A stretch of DNA of 64,000 bases from Dasypus novemcinctus (Eukaryota; Chordata; Mammalia; Cingulata; Dasypodidae): positions 73,981,147 through 74,045,146 of the forward strand of contig NC_080694.1 in assembly GCF_030445035.2 (NCBI RefSeq). Reading direction: 5' to 3'. The position numbers were made by a program, and so were the translations under genes. Shown one piece after another: positions 24,376-35,943 of the stretch (positions are counted from its first letter, which is position 1; each line of letters begins with the position of its first letter). A model generated the notes under the pieces. That model did not search any database, was not told the DNA's origin, and saw nothing but the letters and a program-made list of their open reading frames with translations.

Positions 24376-25146
24376 TGCTGGAGAAATGAATTTCAAGAGC
24401 ACGTGGGGTGAGTTAGGCCAGTAATTTATTCAGGTAGGGAGGGAAGAGAAATGGGAGAAAATAACAGAAAATAGCAGAGCAGGGGTCCCAGGTAGTGAGG
24501 AAGGGGATGAAAAGGAGTGAAGAGGTTGATTTACAAGCTACAATTCCCCATTATAGATTATAAGTCCCCAGGTTTACTTGTGGCCACATGGCAGAGGGAA
24601 AATGGCATCAGCAGTGCACAGGAGGTAGGACAGGTCTGCAGGCCAAAGAGCAGGGAGAGAGACAGAGCTCAAGCCTTGTGGTTTGCTTTTTTTTTTCAGT
24701 AGCATTTATTTTATTTTATTTTTTAAATTTAATTTAATTTTATTTATTTTTAAAAAATTTACATTCAAAAAATATGAGGTCCCCATTCACCCCCCACCGC
24801 CCCCACCCCACCACTCCCCCCACAGCAACACTCTCCCCCATCATCATGACACATCCATTGCATTTGGTGAATACATCTCTGGGCATGGTTGCTTAAATTG
24901 CTAATTATTCCAGCCCGTTGCTAAAGAAGGGAAGGGGGCTTCAGCTGTTTGCTGTTTGGATTATTACCCTCCCCATCAATTCCTTAGTGAGGACCCAATG
25001 ATAAAGTTTCTAGAGAATATCCAGGACTTTTCCTTGTCCCAGGAAGAAGTCTTTGTTCTGGGTAGCAGAATCCTGGGGGTGGGGCTCCTCCACCAGCCAT
25101 CATGGGGTTCCAGATCGTCTATTCCCCATCTTACTAGCCTGCTTCA
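24376..25146 (-). repeat. Solo ERV-A-type LTR, minus strand, inside ERV-B gag
   Basis: Reverse complement of the ERV-A LTR, running from tgctggagaaatgaatttca to actagcctgcttca. It separates the capsid trace of ERV-B from its nucleocapsid, so this insertion is younger than ERV-B. It is itself split by an L1-type 3' end at 24,688-24,900. Confidence 0.8.
24688..24900 (-). repeat. Lineage-specific L1-type 3' end (family R3), minus
   Basis: A poly-T start, then atgaggtccccattcacccc and the reverse complement of the 'attcaccaaatgcaatgaat' segment found in plus-strand copies at 34.8, 51.6 and 63.8 kb. The insertion is 5'-truncated. Confidence 0.75.
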
Positions 25147-25329
25147 GTTAGAGACGCCTCAAACCCCTCAGAAACATCTGACTAAAGCAGCCTTCACATC
25201 TTTAACAATAGAGAAGAGGAAGCCAAACAGGAAAAGTGTAAGTGGGATCAGCTAGAGCCTCCCCCCAGCTGCTGCCCTCAGGGTCAATTCCAGGAAACCT
25301 GTTTCTTCCTCTTCCCTCCAGCCACCCTG

Positions 25330-25450
25330 GGACCCTGTTTCAAGTGTGGACAGGACGGGCACTGGGCTCGCTCCTGCCCTGAACCCAGGCCCCTGGGGCC
25401 TTGCCCGGTGTGTCGTCATAAAGGTCATTGGGAGTCAGACTGTCCTGAAA
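25330..25450 (+). pseudogene. ERV-B gag nucleocapsid with two zinc knuckles
   Basis: One uninterrupted frame holds two CCHC boxes of the form C-x2-C-x4-H-x4-C, at 25,336-25,377 and 25,402-25,443, separated by eight residues. Two knuckles in a nucleocapsid bind viral RNA during packaging. Many gammaretroviruses have one knuckle, so a pair narrows the affinity. Upstream gag is broken. Confidence 0.85.
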
Positions 25451-25599
25451 AGCCGTTTCCAGGCAAGCTCCTCCAGTGCACCCCACAGCCCCAGAGCTGG
25501 GACCTTCCTTTCCAGACCTTCTTGAACTGATGAAAGACGACTGACGGGTCCTGGGTTCAGAACGGCCCCACATCTCCATCAGTCAGTCCAAGCCGAGGG

Positions 25600-25830
25600 T
25601 TAGCATCAAGGCTGGAGTAAGCCCACCTCCTTTTTAACTGACACGGGGCCACATATTCATTCCTCCTAGAGCACTCAGGACCTTTGCCCTCTTCCTCCAC
25701 CTCTATTGTGGGGTTGGCAGCATTCCTTCTTCCCTTTAATTACCAAACCTCTCTGTGCTCAATAGAAGATGTCGCTTTCTCTCATCAATTCCTCATAGTT
25801 CCTACCTGGCCTGCCCCCTCCTAGGCTGTG
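25600..25830 (+). pseudogene. ERV-B protease remnant
   Basis: A D-T-G active-site triplet at about 25,639-25,647 is followed at once by a frame disruption. The sequence then reads like the rest of a retroviral aspartyl protease up to about 25.83 kb. It is not functional. Confidence 0.65.
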
Positions 25831-26041
25831 ACATATTATCCAAACTCCACTCCTCCATTTCATTCACTCTCCCATCCTCCCCAACCAACTTCCTTCTCCT
25901 CTTACCACCCCCATCCCTCTAACACTCCTGACATTCCTCCTGTACTGTGGGCAGGAGTGAGCCCCAGGTCTGGAACTAATTCTCCTTTGGTCGCAGCACA
26001 GCACCACCTCCCTGTTGATACCCGACATGGACATGCACTAG

Positions 26042-26140
26042 TGAAGCAGGCTAGTGAGACAGGGACCAATAGATCTGGAACCTGGCAAGAAGTCCACATG
26101 GACATCCAAAACCCCAAGATGCTGCCAATCAGCCATCACT
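26042..26140 (+). repeat. Truncated ERV-A-type LTR fragment in ERV-B pol
   Basis: The first ~100 bases match the start of the ERV-A LTR (tgaagcaggctagtgagaca, gatctggaacctggca) and the match then stops. It sits where reverse transcriptase should be. Confidence 0.65.
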
Positions 26141-26369
26141 TCCAACCCAAGCTGCTGTAATTCCCTGCAAAGGGCTCCAAGAACCGAATTTCCCCATATC
26201 TGTTGGCAATAATTGAGCTGACACTGAAGCCAGAGCATAGGCTCCCCAGCCCCACTCATGTTCCCATTCTACCATCACACCCATTCTCCAGCACTTCCAC
26301 ATCCTCCCCCCTTATACACCTGAGGAAACCTCAAAGTCCCCCTTATTGGAGCAATGCAAATTGAGGCAT

Positions 26370-27420
26370 GGTTCATGAAAAACGGGAAGATTGTTTTACC
26401 TGAATTAAAACCCATGACATTCTCATCTCCCTGCACAACCAGTACAACATAGGAACAAACTGCTTTCACAACTCTTATCTAACTCTACACTGCACTGAAC
26501 TCTAAAACATTTAAAGAAATTACAAAAAGCTGCTCTATTTGTCAGCACACTAATATCCATGGAGCCTCTATAACTCTTTCTTTCACAGCCCACCAATTTA
26601 GAGGCTCTAAGGGAGGACAAGACTGGTAACTAGACTTTACCACCTGCCACCTGTGAGGAGATTAAATACCTGTTGGAATTTGTGGACACCTTCTCCAGAT
26701 AGGTTGAAACATTTCCATCACCTCTGAGCAGGCTGACGTTGTAATTAACATCCTCTTAACAGAAATAATACCCAGACTTGGCCTTCCCTGCTCTGCAGTC
26801 AGATAACAGGACAGCCTTCACCTCACATCATAAAAGGGGTTTGCAGTGCCTTAGGATTTACCTGGAAGTTACATATTCCTTACAGACCTCAGTCCTCTGG
26901 AAAAGTTGAGCAGAGGAATGGATCCTAAGACAGCACTTAACCAAATTCACAGTGAAGTTCAGACTCCAGGGACGCACTGCCCTTAGCTCCCATGGAATTC
27001 CAACCCTTCCTTGAAAACCGTGCCTCCCAAGCCCCTTTGAAATCCTGTATGGACGCCCTTTCACCCTTGCCAATACACCCCCAAGCATCATATTTCAAAA
27101 GCAATATAGTTGGCCTAACACACATGTGCTCGTTCCTGCACCAGCTGACTCCACTCTTCCTGTGCTGGAACCTTCTGTCCCCTTGCTGTCTATTCTCCCA
27201 GGTCCCTGGGTGACCTAAAGGCCTTTCACCCCAGCCTTTCACCCCAAAGTGGACGGTCCTTTTCTTGTTCTCCTGACCACTCTCACTGCAGCAAAACTTG
27301 TAAACTTTCCTTCCTGGATACACTTTTCCAGATTAAAGCCTGCCCCTCCGCCCTCTGTAGAAAGCAAATTACAAGATCCTGAGGCTCAGATGAGTGCACC
27401 TGTGACCCTCTCAGACACCT
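26370..27420 (+). pseudogene. ERV-B integrase remnant
   Basis: Scattered frames give the zinc-binding N-terminal part (a C-x2-C pair near 26,545), the core with the first and second Asp contexts (about 26,635 and 26,800) and the SSGK-V-E context of the catalytic Glu (about 26,890). The C-terminal domain runs to about 27,420. There are at least several frameshifts and stops. Confidence 0.7.
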
Positions 27421-27479
27421 ACGCTTGAAAGTCACAAGAAACCAAGGGGACAACGTTCCAGTTACCACTGACCCTGTTT

Positions 27480-28130
27480 CCCTCTAATCTCTCCCCCTTT
27501 CCTTCCTGCCATTCAGTGGTAACTACACTTAACTCTGGAGGCACCAATTCTAAGTTGTTACTCAAGGCCACCAGGTTTTGCATTGTTCTCTCCTCACACT
27601 TGACCGGCTTTGTCACCCTCTTCCCTGTCACTCGAGCAACACCTCGACATCACTCAGGACCTGTGGTTACAAGGAGAGCTCTCTGATTTCTACCCTGAAG
27701 AAATCCTCTTCTCCTTTGCCACCTTCTTCCTTTTGTTTACTGACTACAGTCTCTCTACGATAGACATGCCATATTTGACCCTTCACTCTTCTCTGTACTA
27801 ACCTCTCAAAAGACCCCACCCCATCCCCTTACAGACACTACCCAAACCTCAGCAACTGCAATTAACCATTCCAACTGCTGGATCTGCCCCGAGCATGCCC
27901 ACACCAGAACTCCATCCTTACTCGCCTTTGCTCTAAGCCCAGGAACTCTCCTGCGTGTCCACCCACAGCACACTGGCTTTGGAGGCCAATGGGTTACAGA
28001 ACTCCCAAGTTGACCAGAATATGAACATAGACTGATTCTCTATCAGACCTTAAACCTCTCTCATTTGGGGGAAAATTCAAATTCTATTGGTATGGTCACA
28101 GTCCTAATGGAAAAACATTTTTTATGTTTT
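27480..28130 (+). pseudogene. ERV-B env SU remnant
   Basis: After the integrase end, short frames read like a gammaretroviral envelope surface subunit. They include a C-W-I-C motif at 27,876-27,887, equivalent to the CxxC isomerase motif of SU. No TM subunit or fusion segment is seen; the element ends near 28,130. Confidence 0.6.
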
Positions 28131-29800
28131 AAATACCTACCCACATGACCTTATGCCCTGGGTACAAGGGTGGAAGGAAATTAGAAAGTGACACAGAAAA
28201 TAAAAATATCAGCTGCAGGAGAATCTCAACACACAGAGTCAAACGAGGGGAAACTGGGCCTGGAGTGCGCTGAACTTCACTCAAGAACAGAAGGAGGGAG
28301 GGGAAGGGAGAAGCGCCCACACAGGAGGACAGAGGCGGGTGGGGAGAAGGACAGAAGAGAAGGAGAGAAAGCGAGCGAGGAGGAGGGCAGGAAAGCGTCC
28401 TCAGGAGGGTGAGGGTTTGAGAGGTCGGAGTCCAGGCGCTTCCTCCTAAGGGAAGGAGGACTGCCCAGAAAAGGTCCAGCCCGTTTTGCCCAAGGCAGTC
28501 TTGGCCCCAGAGCGCCTCGCTGCTCCCCTCGCGGCTAGACACACTGCGGGGCACTTTGGGGGCGCAGCGAGGGTGAGTTTTTGTTTCCGGCTTAGGAGCT
28601 GCTGGCCTTGGTGGCTTCCTAGGGGTCTGCGAGTGTTTCCCGATTTCCGCGCGTGGACGTGGTGGGGGGAGTTGCGCTGAGCGGAGAAGCGCGATCCTTG
28701 CGCAGGTCTGCGCGTGAGCGCCGCGGGAAGGGCTGTCCTCGTAGGTGTCTTGAAACGCCGCCGCTCAGTTTGTTTGATCCTCATATTTACCTCTCTCAGA
28801 ACTCTGCGGAAACCCAAATTTCTCCTGAAGAAACTCTTCCTGACCTTTGCAGTGGGCGCCTGTACGCTCTGCTTTCCTTCCTCCAGGCTCAGAGGAGTCT
28901 GAAGGGGGCTGTGGCTGTGGACAGCGTGGTCCCCACGCAGCGATGGCGCGTACAGCTCCTGCTCCTCCATCCAGTAAAAGCCAGTCAGGGGAGGTGGACC
29001 CCTCACAAGGCAAGTGCGCGGCTTCCAGATGGGCTCTAGGGACGCCTGTGAGCACTGATAGAAGGTGACAGAGATTTGGAGAGGGAGAAAGAGGGGCCAT
29101 CCATTGTGGAAAGTGTCCAGGCGTCTGGGCTTCTGTAGATGAAGAAGGAGGCTGGCTTCTCTGATTTTTTGGATTTTAGGCACCTGGCTGTTTCCTTATT
29201 TGGGTTCACAAAATGGGGATGAAAATAAAAGCAGATTTTAAAAAACAATATGATAAAATATTCTTACAGGTATCCTCCTGTAGATTTCAGCTAGCCACTG
29301 TGATAGAATCTGAAATTGTGCAGAGTCTGACCAGGAGATGTGGACTGTTTAGTAGTTTAGGAGGAGGACATCCCTGGAGATTGAGGAGAGTAGGTTGGAA
29401 AGGGTCCATAGGGATTGGGAGAATAGCAGCTTATTATTGCTATTTAGGGAAAACAAAGAAATGAACTTTCCCCTGACTGCCCTTGGACTCCAGCATTTGG
29501 AGCCTTGTCTTTTCAGGTGGGAAGTTTCCTGGCAGGGAAGCCTCCTGGTCCTCAGGCACCAGGGTGGGAATCGGGGGCGTGCAGAACCCCTGGAAACCTT
29601 GTCTTAGATCCTTGGCCCGGCCTCAGCCCAAGAGAAGGAGTTTCCAGTGTCCCCTTTCCTGCCTGCCAGTACTCCCACATCCCTTTTCCTTGCACCTGTT
29701 GATGACTTCAAGGAGGAGCTGATGAAGAGAGAGCAGAGACAGCTCGTCTGCCTTATTTTATTGGTGCCATTATCCTCACAGACTTAGGAAAGAGTCTCTA
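28130..29800. other. Unassigned stretch with a CpG-rich core
   Basis: 28,480-28,760 is CpG-rich with a possible donor (gcgaggGTGAGT at about 28,572). A 245-codon minus-strand frame (28,446-29,183) and a plus-strand ATG in good context (about 28,942) have no recognised domains. The rest is unremarkable. A 5' exon or an old retroviral/gene fragment are possible. Confidence 0.3.
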
Positions 29801-29819
29801 GGGGCCAAGGACAGAATGT

Positions 29820-30110
29820 TTAAGCAGCAGACACATTGCCTCTCATACGGTAAATGATGATGGTACAGCTATTCTAAACAAAAAACAGAAAACAAAATAA
29901 CGTGGGTGTTCACAACCCAGCCACTGATGTATTAGTTGATAAGTCAAGATTCAATGATGACGCTGGTGATGGCACTACCTCTGCTACTGTTTTAGCAGCA
30001 GAATTATTAAGGGAAGCAGGATCTGTATTTGGTAAAAAGGTAAATTTACAGACCATCATTGCAGGTTGGAGGGAAGCTACAAAGGCAGAAAGAGGCTGCC
30101 TGTTGCTCAG
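29820..30110 (+). pseudogene. CCT2: CCT2 processed pseudogene fragment
   Basis: CCT2 is the beta subunit of the cytosolic TRiC/CCT chaperonin. An intronless stretch covers its N-terminal region: the VTNDGATIL-like start at about 29,850, then [17 protein letters not shown] and [13 protein letters not shown] in one frame to 30,090. The catalytic GDGTT motif is kept. Both ends are lost; no poly-A tail remains. It is a short dead copy. Confidence 0.9.
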
Positions 30111-30239
30111 TCTCACCAGAGCCAGCCCCTGTAGGCACTGAGTGGCTCTTTGATTGAGGATATTATTCTCTTCCATTGAGGGTCTCACAGAAAAAGCAAA
30201 CTCGAGCACACGAGACCCTCAGCTGCTGGCAGTGAAATC

Positions 30240-31450
30240 CAGAAGCTGCTAGAGCTTCTGAACCTGGATTAGGAAGGGCACAGAATGAAGGCAGTAACTG
30301 CAGGTAAACCTGAGCCCTCAATCTTCCAGTCTAGACCCAGAGGCCTTACAATTAGGCCATACAAACCCATATTCTTTTACCTTTTCATATTCTATACAAC
30401 TGGAAATTAGCTGGGGGTGGGGGAAACTGCTACTTTCTTCAATAGCCCAGTTTTCTGAAGAAACTGTTATGGAACAATAGTGGTGAGTTCTCTGCCCAGT
30501 GTGTTCCCATAACCCATTCCTGAGACACCAGGTTTCAAAGAGAGGAAGAGCTTATTGCCAAGTACAAAACAAGGAGGTCAGAGAGTCTAGGGACCTTGAA
30601 TCTGTCCCTCCTAACTGCAGTAATTAAAATTGTTTTATAATACCCAAAGACAGGCAGTTTTATGCTAATGAATGAGGAAGTTGAGATGACTGATTACTGA
30701 GCATGTGCAGATTGACCACATGTCTAGTCACAGGAACCACTGCCATGTCAGGAGGCCAATTTGGTTCAACTGACGTCCATCTAGTAAGAGTTTAGGAATT
30801 GGGGTGGGGTAGTCCTGGGGGGCTCAAGTGCCTTCACTAATACACATTAGGAGGCTGTCCAGTGATCATAAGACTTTAAAGTTGTAAAACAAGCCAAGGG
30901 GGTTACAAATGGGGGCCAGTCACCAGGTTTCTACAGTCACAAGATAAATGTTACATAGTTTTACCACCAGTATCAAAAAATCAAGGCATCTGGGCTCCAG
31001 TTCAGCAAGTTCCAGTAATTTCAGATGTTCACTTTTGGCTCTTCCACAATACATTGGAAAGTACAAAGTCATCTCTAATAATGACTCAGTGATCCTAACC
31101 ATTTGTTAATGTTTAACTCTCACTTACAAACCCATCACTACTGAAATGTAATTGACCAACCTTCAAAATAGGGGAAGAAAAACCCTCTGAGTTTTTCTTT
31201 CTGAAGCAAGGCACCTGAGACCTATGAGATGCTTGGTGCTTCCAGGAGACTGTCTGTAAGGATGAGGCCAGTGGGTAGGGAAACCTGGTCCAGAGTCTAC
31301 AGGGCTGTGAAGAAGGGAGAGATGAAAGAGGGAGGAGAGAGCACCAGAGAGAAATCCAGGAGATCAGAGTTTAGAGGGAAGATGGCGCTCACTCCAGGGA
31401 GGGGCTCTAGGTCTGCAGGAGGCAAAGAAAATCCAGCTTAACACCAAAAC
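30240..31450. repeat. Possible old LTR, minus strand, otherwise unassigned
   Basis: 30,520-31,200 has the look of a reversed LTR (a gagcttattgcc poly-A-like reverse signal, and a cagagagtctagggacctt block). I cannot name a family, and no partner copy is in the window. Confidence 0.3.
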
Positions 31451-32255
31451 ACATGGTTTTAAATACAGTTCTTCACTCAAAATTTAGGTTTCAAAAACAA
31501 GATCCTGGACTAAATTCCTGGTGGAATCACCAGATCCTGGAAAGGGTCTGGCACAGGGTCTCAAGTCACTCTGTGATAGTGGAAGGCACAGGAGGGGGTG
31601 ATGGAAGGGGAGAGAACACAGGAGGGAGCATCCTGGAGCACCCCGAGTCTGGTGAGAGCTGGGGGAGCCTGGCTGTGGGGAAGGCAAAGTTAAATACCGG
31701 GATGTTTCTGGGGAAGCCTCTTCAAGACCTGGAGACTGGAGGACAAGCCAGCTCTGAGAGGCAGGCAGCGGGCAGTGCCCTCAACCCAGGGGACATTCCT
31801 GCAGCGCTGGGCTCCTCTGAGTCTCCCTTTCTCAAGAAGAAGGGGTGTACCTGCAGGATGCCCTTCCCTTCCCTCCCTTCCCTGGACCCCTGTTCAGGGT
31901 CGTGGTCAGCCCATGGCTCAGGTGGATCCTGGGGCAGGTGCACCTGCCCGCAGGCAGCAGGGGGTTCCTTCTCAGGTGGGGTTCTGCTGGCAGTGAGGCC
32001 AACTCTTCACTGCACTGGGGGTCCATAGGGCAGCCACGGGGCCGGCTCCATGTGGAGAGTCCTCTGAGGCTGGAGCTCAAGTCCCCTAAGAGTGAGCTCC
32101 CACAGAGCCAGGTGCAGCCACGTCCCCTGGGGCCCCTCGAGGTCGGGGTCCCCTGGGGCAGAAGCTGAGGCCCTTCCTCATGTGCCCGCCCTACTGTGTG
32201 CCCCTCACAGGCCAGGGGAAGCCAGGCTTCCTACCCTGCAGGGCTGCATGGACCC
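31450..32255. other. No recognised exon 3' of the TRIM15-like relic
   Basis: G+C-rich sequence where the coiled-coil and B30.2 exons of a minus-strand TRIM15 should lie. Translating the minus strand shows no B30.2 motif, so those exons are deleted or too decayed to see. Confidence 0.4.
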
Positions 32256-32261
32256 CTTCTT

Positions 32262-32515
32262 TTTAAAGATTTATTTTTTAAAAGATTCATCTTATTTATT
32301 TCTCCCCCATTTGTCTTCTTTTTAGAACCCACTGGGACTGGAACCCAGGACCTCCCATGTGGGAAGAAGGGGCCCAATTCCTTGAGCCACCCCTGCTACT
32401 GCTTGTAGTGTCCCTCCTTGTGTCTCCTCACTGTGTCTCTTCTCTGCATCATCTCCTCGTGCCATCTTGCTGTCTTGCTCCTCTTACTTGGAGGTACCCG
32501 GACTTCCACGGTAGT
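32262..32515 (-). repeat. DAS-like SINE, minus strand
   Basis: Tandem aaagatttatttt / aaaagattcatcttattt starts and gaacccaggacctcccatgt mark a SINE. It sits just 3' (on the minus strand) of the TRIM15-like B-box segment. Confidence 0.75.
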
Positions 32516-32970
32516 AGGCAGGTATCCAGCGGCTCCAGCCTCTTCAGCTTCCCCCTCACAGAGGAGCCCACACCATGCGCCTGGAGGGAGCTCTCCCTGC
32601 AGTGCTCACCCAAGAGCATGTTATTCTCGCAGATGTAGATGTCCTCACCAGGCACCTCCGAGTGTGACTCCTCCAGGGGCCTGGGACCAGGAACCCTGTG
32701 CCTGCGCCCCTCGTCCTTGCAGAGGGGGAAGGGCAGGGCCTGCTGGGTCCTGGGCCCACCTGGGCGGGGGAGGCAGGGCGGCAGCAGGTGTGTGCTCCAG
32801 CGTCGCTGCCTCCCCGGGGCCCCAGGCAGGACAGGTGCCCCTCCCGGCCGTCCACGGTGGGGGCGTCGCGGGGTGGCGGCGCCTTCCCAGGCCCCTTAGC
32901 CTTGGGCTCCCTCCCCTGCACAGGAACCCCCTTTCCCTCAAACCGAGTCACTTTCAAAGGAGCCAAAGGA
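32515..32970 (-). pseudogene. TRIM15: TRIM15-like RING/B-box exon relic
   Basis: TRIM15 is a RING / B-box / coiled-coil / B30.2 protein encoded in the MHC. On the minus strand one frame reads a PLCKDEG segment (end of RING), then EDIYICENNM and a GEHCRES...HGVG stretch, in the order of TRIM15's RING end and B-box 2. Upstream, the RING core is recognisable only by nucleotide similarity around ggagcacacacctgctgccg (about 32,800). No ATG precedes it, zinc ligands are missing and at least one frame change separates RING from B-box. It points away from the TRIM10-like relic, as in human. Confidence 0.65.
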
Positions 32971-33474
32971 GAGGAAGAGGCGAGAGCAGGGTGGCAAGGC
33001 CGGGGGAGCCGTCTGGGCCCCCCAGCTGCGTGTCACACTCCTGGCACCTCGAATGGCAGCACCCAGTGCCCGCTCCTCGCCAGACTCGTCAGGCCCCTTC
33101 CGGCCCCTGGGCGGGGAGAAGAGCCTGAGGCCGAGGGAGGTGGGACTTCCTGGAATCCCTGCCGCGGGCAGGGGGAGAGCTGGGAGGGGCCGCCCTTCCT
33201 GTCTGCGTGGGCAGCAGAGCGTGGACTTCAGGAGGGGGCGCCGAGGGCGAGCCCAGGGGCAGTGGCAGGCGAGGGGCTTCCGGGGGCGAGGGGGTGGGGG
33301 CTCCGTCAGGAGCGTGTCGGCGATGGAGGGACTGCGCATCGCGCCCCCGCCCTGCTTTCCACGTCCCCATCTCCAGAGCTGGTGAGAGACCTTCATGCAA
33401 TTCATTCATGTGGATAAAAAAATATAGAAAACTCAGTCAGAAAAGAATAAACAAATCTGGCCACGTTCATCCAG

Positions 33475-33665
33475 GGCTTAGTATCTTCATATATTACATC
33501 TGATTCCGGCAACAGCTCATGGCCAGGTGTCATAACCGTCATTTGACAGAGAAGGTGATGCAAACTGAGAGGCCGGGTGACTGTCCCAGGCCACAGAGCA
33601 GAGAGCAGCAAGGCTGGGACAGACCTGGAGGACGGTCAGACGCCAGGTTCCTGGTCTCCTGCCTG
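33475..33665 (+). repeat. MIR
   Basis: The landmarks gtcatttgacagagaaggtg and ctgtcccaggccacagagc follow the MIR core ('cattttacagatgagg... ggtcacacagc'). Confidence 0.75.
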
Positions 33666-33984
33666 CACCTGGGAGAGAACCAGCCTCCGTCCATTCCCGT
33701 GGACCAGCCCAGTGCCCTGTCTTCCCCTTTCACTCAGAGTGCTGAGCACATCAGCCCGGCTCCCACCCTGCCTGCTGCCCCCTCCGCCAAGTATGCAGGC
33801 TCTGGAGCTTCCTGTCCCATTCTTGGGCATGGGAATGTGGCAGGTCCAAATTGAGATGTGTCCTGGATTTCAAACACTTAGCACAAATGAGAAAGACTGT
33901 GAATATCACAATCATATTTTATACTGGCCATATGTAGAGATGACATTATGGATATTTTGGGTTAAATAAAATATGTTGTTAAAT

Positions 33985-34910
33985 TTAAATTCATGGCTAC
34001 AGAGACATAGAGGTTCTATGGTCATGACAGATGGTTCTGGACTTCAGTGCCCTGCCACTGGGCCCTACTTTGGAATTTGTGCTCCTGAGTGTGATGGAGT
34101 TAGACTCAGATGTGACCTTACTACACATGCCTCTTCTGTCACTTTTACTGAACCTGTGGTTGGTGCTGGGATTGGTGTACACTCAGGAGACTTTAATCTC
34201 TGGACTGTCTATGTGCCAGCTGGACCCTGAGCCTCAGCAGAGTTGTAGATCCTACTTTCCAGTTCGTTGGACTTACCCAGGTCAGCTAACAGGGAGGTGA
34301 AGATGGCCAAACACCACACCAGGGAACCGAAAGTGTCTACAACTGCAAGCAGGAAAATCACATTCATTAGCCATGTGGGATCTAAGCCCCTCTCTATTTA
34401 GAGCTGTAGTGGACATCACCATTCCAGGGTCCACAGGATGGAGGAATAAAATATGGATTAGAGTGGACTTCCTGGTATTCTACTATAGAACTATTGCGAC
34501 TCTAGCAATGGAAGAAATCGTAGCATTGATGTTGAGACAGTGGCCACGGGAGCTGCTGAAGGCAGGGAGAAATGAAGAGGAGTGATGTGGGGGCATTTTC
34601 GGGACTTGGAGTTGTCCTCAATGATATTGCAGGGACAGATGCTGGACATTAAATACCTGCCACAACCCACTGAATGACCTGGGGGAGAGTATAAACTACA
34701 ATGTAAATTATCATCCATGTGGTATAGCAGTGCTCCAAATGTATTCACCAAATGCAGTGAGTGTGCCGCAATGATGAGAGAGGTCGTTGATGCGGCAGGA
34801 GTGGGGGGTGGGGGTGGGAGTGGGGTATATAGGAAGCGCTTATATTGTTTAATTAACATATTTTATGATCTATGTATCTTTTTAAAAAGATAATTAAAAA
34901 TTTTAAATTT
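33985..34910 (+). repeat. Lineage-specific L1-type 3' end (family R3), long copy
   Basis: Runs from ggctacagagacatagaggt to an aaaaagataattaaaaatt tail. The same order of blocks (ggttctatggtcatgaca, aatttgtgctcctgagtgtg, attctactatagaactattg, ttcaccaaatgcagtgag) recurs at 57.6 kb and 63.0 kb. It has no retained frame. Confidence 0.8.
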
Positions 34911-34984
34911 AAAAAGTTCACCCATTTCTTTTTAAATTTTATACTGTGGCTACTAGAAAAGTTGACATCTCACACGTGGCTCGG

Positions 34985-35165
34985 GTCCTATTTCTGTCAG
35001 CAGCCCTGCTCTGGAGACCCACAGACCTCCCTGCCAATCACTGTCACTCCACCTTCCCACTTGTGTAAACTTGGGCAAGCTAAAAAACCTCATTTATAAA
35101 GCGAAGAGCCTAAGTGCCCCGACACTGCAGAGCAGCAGGAGGAATAACTGAGAGCAATGCTGCAG
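34985..35165 (+). repeat. MIR
   Basis: The landmarks aaacttgggcaagctaaaaa, ctcatttataaagcgaagag and aggaggaataactgagagca parallel the MIR consensus. Confidence 0.7.
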
Positions 35166-35717
35166 GGCTCCTATCCTGAGGTGCAGAATCACACAGACAG
35201 ATGCTGGCGTTTCTGCTCTTCTCCCCCCTCCCCAGCAGGGCACAGTGTGGGGGCTGCGGGGGCCGGCGGGGCACCTGGGGGGGGGCATCTGAGCCTGCAC
35301 AGCCGGGCACAGCGTCTTCTCTGGGTCCCCAGGCCCCCTGCCCGCTGGCCAGTGGCCATGGGCTGGCTGATACACCAGTCTCCCTGGAGACAGCCGGTGG
35401 CATTGCCAGGAGGCTGGGGTGGCCTTGTTTCCTCCGCCCCCCAGAAAAGAGCGATTTCCCTCCACCCTGGGCAGCGAGAGACCAGCACTTCCTTCCTCTG
35501 TGAGTGTCTGTGGGGGATGGGAAGGAACGGTGACCCGTCAGGGGTGGGGGCGCAGAGGGCCTGACGCCAACCCTGGGATGCGGGTCCCCCGTCTTCACCC
35601 TCCTCCGCTCTTTCTCGTCTCCACTGGTGGCAGGTGTGTGACTCCTTTCGGAACGAGGGCGAGGGGACGGCGGCCACCAGAGATGCACGTGGAGGCCTCC
35701 CCTGTGCGCGGGAGTGC

Positions 35718-35800
35718 CTGAGTGTGCAAGTGTGCAAATGTGTGTGTGCCATCATGTGCGTGTGTGAGTGCGTGCGTGAGCGCGTGAGTGAGCGGTGCGA
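35718..35800 (+). repeat. (TG)/(GTGCGTGA) simple repeat
   Basis: An imperfect run of tgtgcaag, gtgtgtgtgcc and gtgcgtgagcgcgtgagtgagcg units just upstream of the TRIM10-like first exon. Confidence 0.7.
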
Positions 35801-35943
35801 CCCTGTGTGCGGTGTGCCCTGCCTGCGCGGGCCCAGCCTGTGACCGCGTGGCCCGCTCCTCAGCTCTCCCGGCCCTCGCCCCGCAGCCGAGCGAGCAGGG
35901 CCAGCCCGGGGACCGGCTGGAATCGGGCCCCCCCGGCGCCCGC

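Larger units (their letters stand above)
23383..28130 (+). mobile_element. ERV-B, degenerate class I provirus
   Basis: The order of traces is gag capsid (about 24,150-24,310), an inserted reversed LTR, nucleocapsid, protease, integrase and env SU. Reverse transcriptase and RNase H are absent between about 25.8 and 26.4 kb. No 3' LTR was recognised. The motif types suggest a HERV-F/H-like class I element, a loose comparison made from recall. All frames are broken. Confidence 0.75.

Noticed and set aside
32556-32966. Full TRIM15 reading frame from 32,966
   Set aside because: The frame begins at a TTG, not an ATG, and only parts of it are TRIM-like. It is kept as a relic.
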